A stretch of DNA of 7,571 nucleotides from Candidatus Woesearchaeota archaeon (lineage in GTDB: Archaea; Nanobdellota; Nanobdellia; Woesearchaeales; UBA12501), in the NCBI GenBank assembly GCA_016177345.1, contig JACOVM010000039.1, positions 1-7,571 on the forward strand, read 5' to 3'. Within the stretch, counting starts at the first letter, position 1. The number at the start of each line of letters is the position of its first letter. The notes under the pieces are model-generated. The model did not search any database and was not told the DNA's origin. It saw only the letters and a list, made by a program, of their open reading frames with translations. This document shows positions 6,301 through 7,571 of the stretch, piece by piece. A program made the position numbers and the translations under genes.

Positions 6301-7496
6301 TTGTCATTGCAATCTACAGGAGACCCGCAGTTTGCGAACGAGCCATCCCCGTCATTATCGGTGCATGGAGCACTCACGGAGAAATCTCTTGCTATTGAGC
6401 ACTGGCTTGGGCTGTAACACGTGTCTGATGTTGAGCGCATCGTGTAAACTCCATTCCAATCATTTGGGATAGTGGTCGTGTCCGTGAATTTCATCGCTTC
6501 TCCATTATTAAGGTTCGTCGTGCTCCACTGGTTAGAATAAACAATTGATGAGCCTTGAAGGATCTCAACCAATAACCGAAATGGCCCGTATGCCCCCGTA
6601 TTTTGGACGTGAGAAATCAGGTTTATTGTTTCACCATTGTTAAACGAGCTCTTCGGTGAGCTGCCAGAATCTGCTGTTTCGACAGACACGATGCCAACGT
6701 TCGTGTTGCCAACACATCCATTGCTATTTTCGCAGTGTTGATTTGCTGTGCACGTGGTAAGGCTTTCCCATTCACAGTTGCCATTGAGGTAGCCATAGGT
6801 CATATCATCCTTGCATTGCCACGACGCAGTATTGTAGCAAGGGGGGGTGTAGCCGTAGGTTTTGAAGGTAAGATCATAATCGCCCATGATATTGCCTGGA
6901 ATCTTGTATCGCAATGCCGGATTGGCATCATAGGTCGCTTTCTCCCAGTCCAATGCAGAAAATCCCGTTTGACCGCCGCGATAGTTGACGGCAATCCAGT
7001 ACTTCTTTGACGTGTCTATGTCCTTCGTTTGAGTAAGTGGTATCTCACGCCAGGTGAAGCTTCGCGGCGGGAGATAGCAGAAGTCTTCAAAATTGTAGGC
7101 GTAAGCAACCGTGTCGCCCATATCATTTCCGTTGTTTGCGCTTTCCTTGATCTCAACATCAATTTTGTTCAATGCCCCTCTGCAGGATATGCTGTTGTCA
7201 TAGTTCATCCGTAGCCGCAGGTCAATGCTGGTGATGAACACTTTTGATGGCTGGAACTGCTGGCCGGCCCACTTGTGAGTATTTCCTCCGTCAATATAGA
7301 ACCCAAAAGACGCCCCGCCTGCCGTCTGTTGCTGATCAAGAACACTGGTATAAGCAAGCGTAACGGTAGAATACAGAACAGTAAGAAGAATTGCTACCAA
7401 CATTATGGAAGTACCATTGCTGTTCTTGTTTTTGCCACCAAATCCTGTGCTCTTATTGGCCGGTTCTGAGTCTTGCAGCGAGTCTTTTTTCACCAT
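3270..7496 (-). CDS. Giant cysteine-rich multidomain exported protein, 3' end frameshifted
   Basis: 1408 residues with 54 Cys; not assignable to one known protein. A 30-residue hydrophilic start precedes a hydrophobic export segment (31-49), so it is signal-anchored or cleaved near 50. Then: jelly-roll-like beta domain (50-218) ending DYDLTFKTYGY, a pattern seen in carbohydrate-binding-like modules; Cys-rich knot (220-262); beta-sandwich repeat A (265-377); MopE-type motif (378-428); repeats B (430-540) and C (541-649); second MopE-type motif (651-698) with a Cys-rich tail (708-726); Asn/Thr linker (728-756); unrecognised domain (759-1136); CxxC ladder (1138-1183); Ig/PKD-like domain (1203-1318); Cys-rich end (1322-1386). 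No C-terminal membrane helix is seen. I infer an adhesin or envelope protein. A TATA box and a GGTGA site before the ATG support the start. Translation after residue 1388 looks wrong (see 3256-3335). Confidence 0.85.
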   Translation of the reverse strand: MVKKDSLQDSEPANKSTGFGGKNKNSNGTSIMLVAILLTVLYSTVTLAYTSVLDQQQTAGGASFGFYIDGGNTHKWAGQQFQPSKVFITSIDLRLRMNYDNSISCRGALNKIDVEIKESANNGNDMGDTVAYAYNFEDFCYLPPRSFTWREIPLTQTKDIDTSKKYWIAVNYRGGQTGFSALDWEKATYDANPALRYKIPGNIMGDYDLTFKTYGYTPPCYNTASWQCKDDMTYGYLNGNCEWESLTTCTANQHCENSNGCVGNTNVGIVSVETADSGSSPKSSFNNGETINLISHVQNTGAYGPFRLLVEILQGSSIVYSNQWSTTNLNNGEAMKFTDTTTIPNDWNGVYTMRSTSDTCYSPSQCSIARDFSVSAPCTDNDGDGSFANCGSPVDCNDNNANAKPGLAEVCSDNIDNDCNGAVDELCEPSVVLEGIWSLHENNSIDTSFKRNENMKFGIQVRNNGAEGTYDSLLIIKKDGAEVQRISTTKTIGKGIVQVVYPYFFIPNDWQGEYTYDVSVSPCSPPTQCSMSKSFTVDVPVLNLDGIWTLTDDNAVTGTFQQNQNMKFGAQITNNGPQGDYSYTLDVYYDGSRVHHHDDRGIINPAITKVAYHYFFIPANFEGTYQYTVRIEPCVAPQACSLSKAFTVGDDCIDNDNDGFCTNEGQVDCNDESPGVNSVASEVCDGIDNNCAAGVDEGFDLQSDSLNCGACGIACGIGQMCQAGTCVSSASNTTTDTTNNTNNDTTNDADTTSDIDYSSIIGRHALVPIDLMLPIAGILASEGRVHEVFYTNETESNASKIVLANVVSLSGATSDTVSYVLLNPEQLEILIDNEIITRAARASADNHLKITLKYADGIDDVVFLQTDASRMIEEDAAKLMSKTHQFINHDLKNLNNALGGALAIYSTYQATDGNINDRFAILLPVNIGLAMSDFPPFLAIRAIKVGKDVTGGIGSYTFSVIGFDPEKLSCNINATNYLDPSVYVECRLNEVKKVWDFVGSIIDVIVDKAEHPEEAFWGHCGIFNGQVLTCLASIGEGIDLFTHPIPIIKDIDTGQYGRTIVFQEHLQDENFFQPLSHKIWVGASVMTDNQLGCVYDLPPQEIEVSKEEELDLTFQWASPEGYPKEQPIEFVSQVWHSCVDCRDKDAYCFACATSGNLCDACVQCGRPLPYTQCNPSESNNFRCSVNNFSTLNYALSGIAINFTIENQPPIINDIKLNNLSYRSIFYEGEVITIDVYVTDIDQDTFKDTLTLTYSLSSSTSGGTVSDSLEFQSCKPNGLGNICTFAWRQKAGSAGRYTLTFIADDGYDSTEQSTTLRIYRVACYGNSKCGVPTVNGRSFCSSDGKDALQTVNLPTCRLPGSPSSSCYVQQKTYSLGTCTRGCTNGKCRGWTATMLQQRIRLLLRRLGNI
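4005..4085 (-). other. CxxC ladder in the giant protein (residues 1138-1164)
   Basis: Three CxxC pairs begin at residues 1138, 1148 and 1158, an exact 10-residue period (CVDC, CFAC, CDAC), followed by C1164, C1173 and C1183. None is followed by His, so these are not haem sites. Disulfides or metal binding are possible; the sequence does not decide. Confidence 0.7.
5242..5304 (-). repeat. Imperfect tandem repeat encoding the Asn/Thr linker
   Basis: On the plus strand GTTGTATCA occurs at 5242, 5260 and 5284 and GGTATTG at 5274 and 5298, with spacings of 18 and 24 bases, all multiples of three. The minus strand encodes a low-complexity linker of N, T and D between two halves of the giant protein, with N-x-T glycosylation sequons at N732, N739 and N743. 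Repeat-length change here would keep the frame. Confidence 0.65.
5403..5546 (-). other. Second MopE-type acidic/Cys motif (residues 651-698)
   Basis: CIDNDNDGFC, VDCNDESPGV and EVCDGIDNNC followed by GVDE match the repeat known from the copper-binding protein MopE and many surface proteins, usually labelled a putative metal-binding motif. The closely spaced Asp residues resemble a calcium loop. Actual metal binding is unproven. Confidence 0.7.
5550..6704 (-). repeat. Three related beta-sandwich repeats A, B and C in the giant protein
   Basis: Repeat A spans residues 265-377 (6704-6366), B 430-540 (6209-5877) and C 541-649 (5876-5550). B and C share LxLxGIW openings, N-x-N-MKFG, xxNNGxxGxY, HYFFIP or PYFFIP and a closing Cys pair; A shares the closing pattern C-x5-C-S then D/S/A-FSV or FTV. 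Each has one likely disulfide. The pattern is like CARDB or Ig-like modules of surface proteins. A is separated from B by the first MopE-type motif; B and C are directly joined, suggesting a more recent duplication. Confidence 0.75.
6213..6365 (-). other. First MopE-type acidic/Cys motif (residues 378-428)
   Basis: CTDNDGDGSF, VDCNDNNANA and EVCSDNIDNDCNGAVDE match the same putative metal-binding motif as at 5403-5546 and fit it better, with a full DNDGDG loop and DNIDNDCNG. Six Cys are available for disulfides. Confidence 0.75.
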
Positions 7497-7524
7497 TCTT
7501 CACCAACCCCACCAGCACCATAAG

Positions 7525-7532
7525 CTTTTATA
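7525..7532 (-). promoter_or_regulatory. Archaeal TATA box for the giant surface protein gene
   Basis: The minus strand reads TATAAAAG, centred about 33 bases before the ATG at 7496, so a short leader of about 6 bases is expected. GGTGA lies three bases before the ATG (7504-7500) and could act as a ribosome site if the leader is slightly longer. Confidence 0.5.
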
Positions 7533-7546
7533 CTCATTAAGCTCTT

Positions 7547-7571
7547 ATGCTTATTGATGAACTTGTTTATT
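7547..7571 (+). CDS. Possible start of a divergent rightward gene, cut off by the window edge
   Basis: Two ATG codons, at 7547 (MLIDELVY) and 7557 (MNLFI), are open to the window end. The plus-strand reading of the shared AT-rich element (TTTTATAC, near 7526-7533) is about 27 bases before the ATG at 7557. Only a few codons are visible, so this is a suggestion. Confidence 0.15.

Noticed and set aside
1..7571. CRISPR array, insertion sequence, tRNA or rRNA
   Set aside because: No regularly spaced direct repeats, transposase-like frame, terminal inverted repeats or cloverleaf was seen on reading both strands; no search program was run.

Overview
The window looks like a piece of an archaeal genome, most likely a DPANN lineage of the Woesearchaeota/Pacearchaeota kind. 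The markers are transcription factor S (TFS), archaeal NMD3, a Ser/His (Sec11-type) signal peptidase, and TATA boxes about 27 bases upstream of several ATG codons, which points to leaderless mRNAs. The phylum is an inference; the archaeal domain is well supported.

Layout. (1) Positions 1-1058 are AT-rich and look accessory. A winged-helix regulator runs leftward off the window edge from 307. Divergent to it is a ParB-fold gene (417-1058) interrupted by one in-frame TAA at 603-605. (2) Positions 1164-2114 hold a leftward two-gene operon: signal peptidase I (2114-1512), then TFS (1493-1164), separated by 18 bases with a Shine-Dalgarno site before TFS. (3) NMD3, a 60S-export/ribosome-quality protein homologue, runs rightward from about 2155 to 3213 and is divergent from the signal peptidase, with 5' ends so close that their promoters interlock. 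(4) Positions 3270-7496, more than half of the window, are one leftward gene for a 1408-residue, cysteine-rich, multidomain exported protein. It has a hydrophobic N-terminal export segment, a jelly-roll-like domain, three related beta-sandwich repeats each closed by a Cys pair, two MopE-type acidic motifs, an Asn/Thr linker, a large unrecognised domain, a CxxC ladder and a final Ig-like plus Cys-rich tail. Its last residues appear to be lost to a one-base frameshift near 3333.

How the genes fit together. TFS (RNA polymerase rescue) and NMD3 (large ribosomal subunit) are housekeeping information-processing genes. The signal peptidase and the giant protein belong to the secretion and cell-surface side; the protein could be a client of that peptidase, but only adjacency suggests it. 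No tRNA, rRNA, CRISPR array, transposase or insertion sequence was seen. The two broken reading frames, an in-frame stop and a terminal frameshift, are the most unusual features and could be real decay, recoding or assembly errors. No clear new defence or mobile system is visible. The best novelty candidates are the giant surface protein, especially its central domain and CxxC ladder, and the unusual ParB-fold protein.
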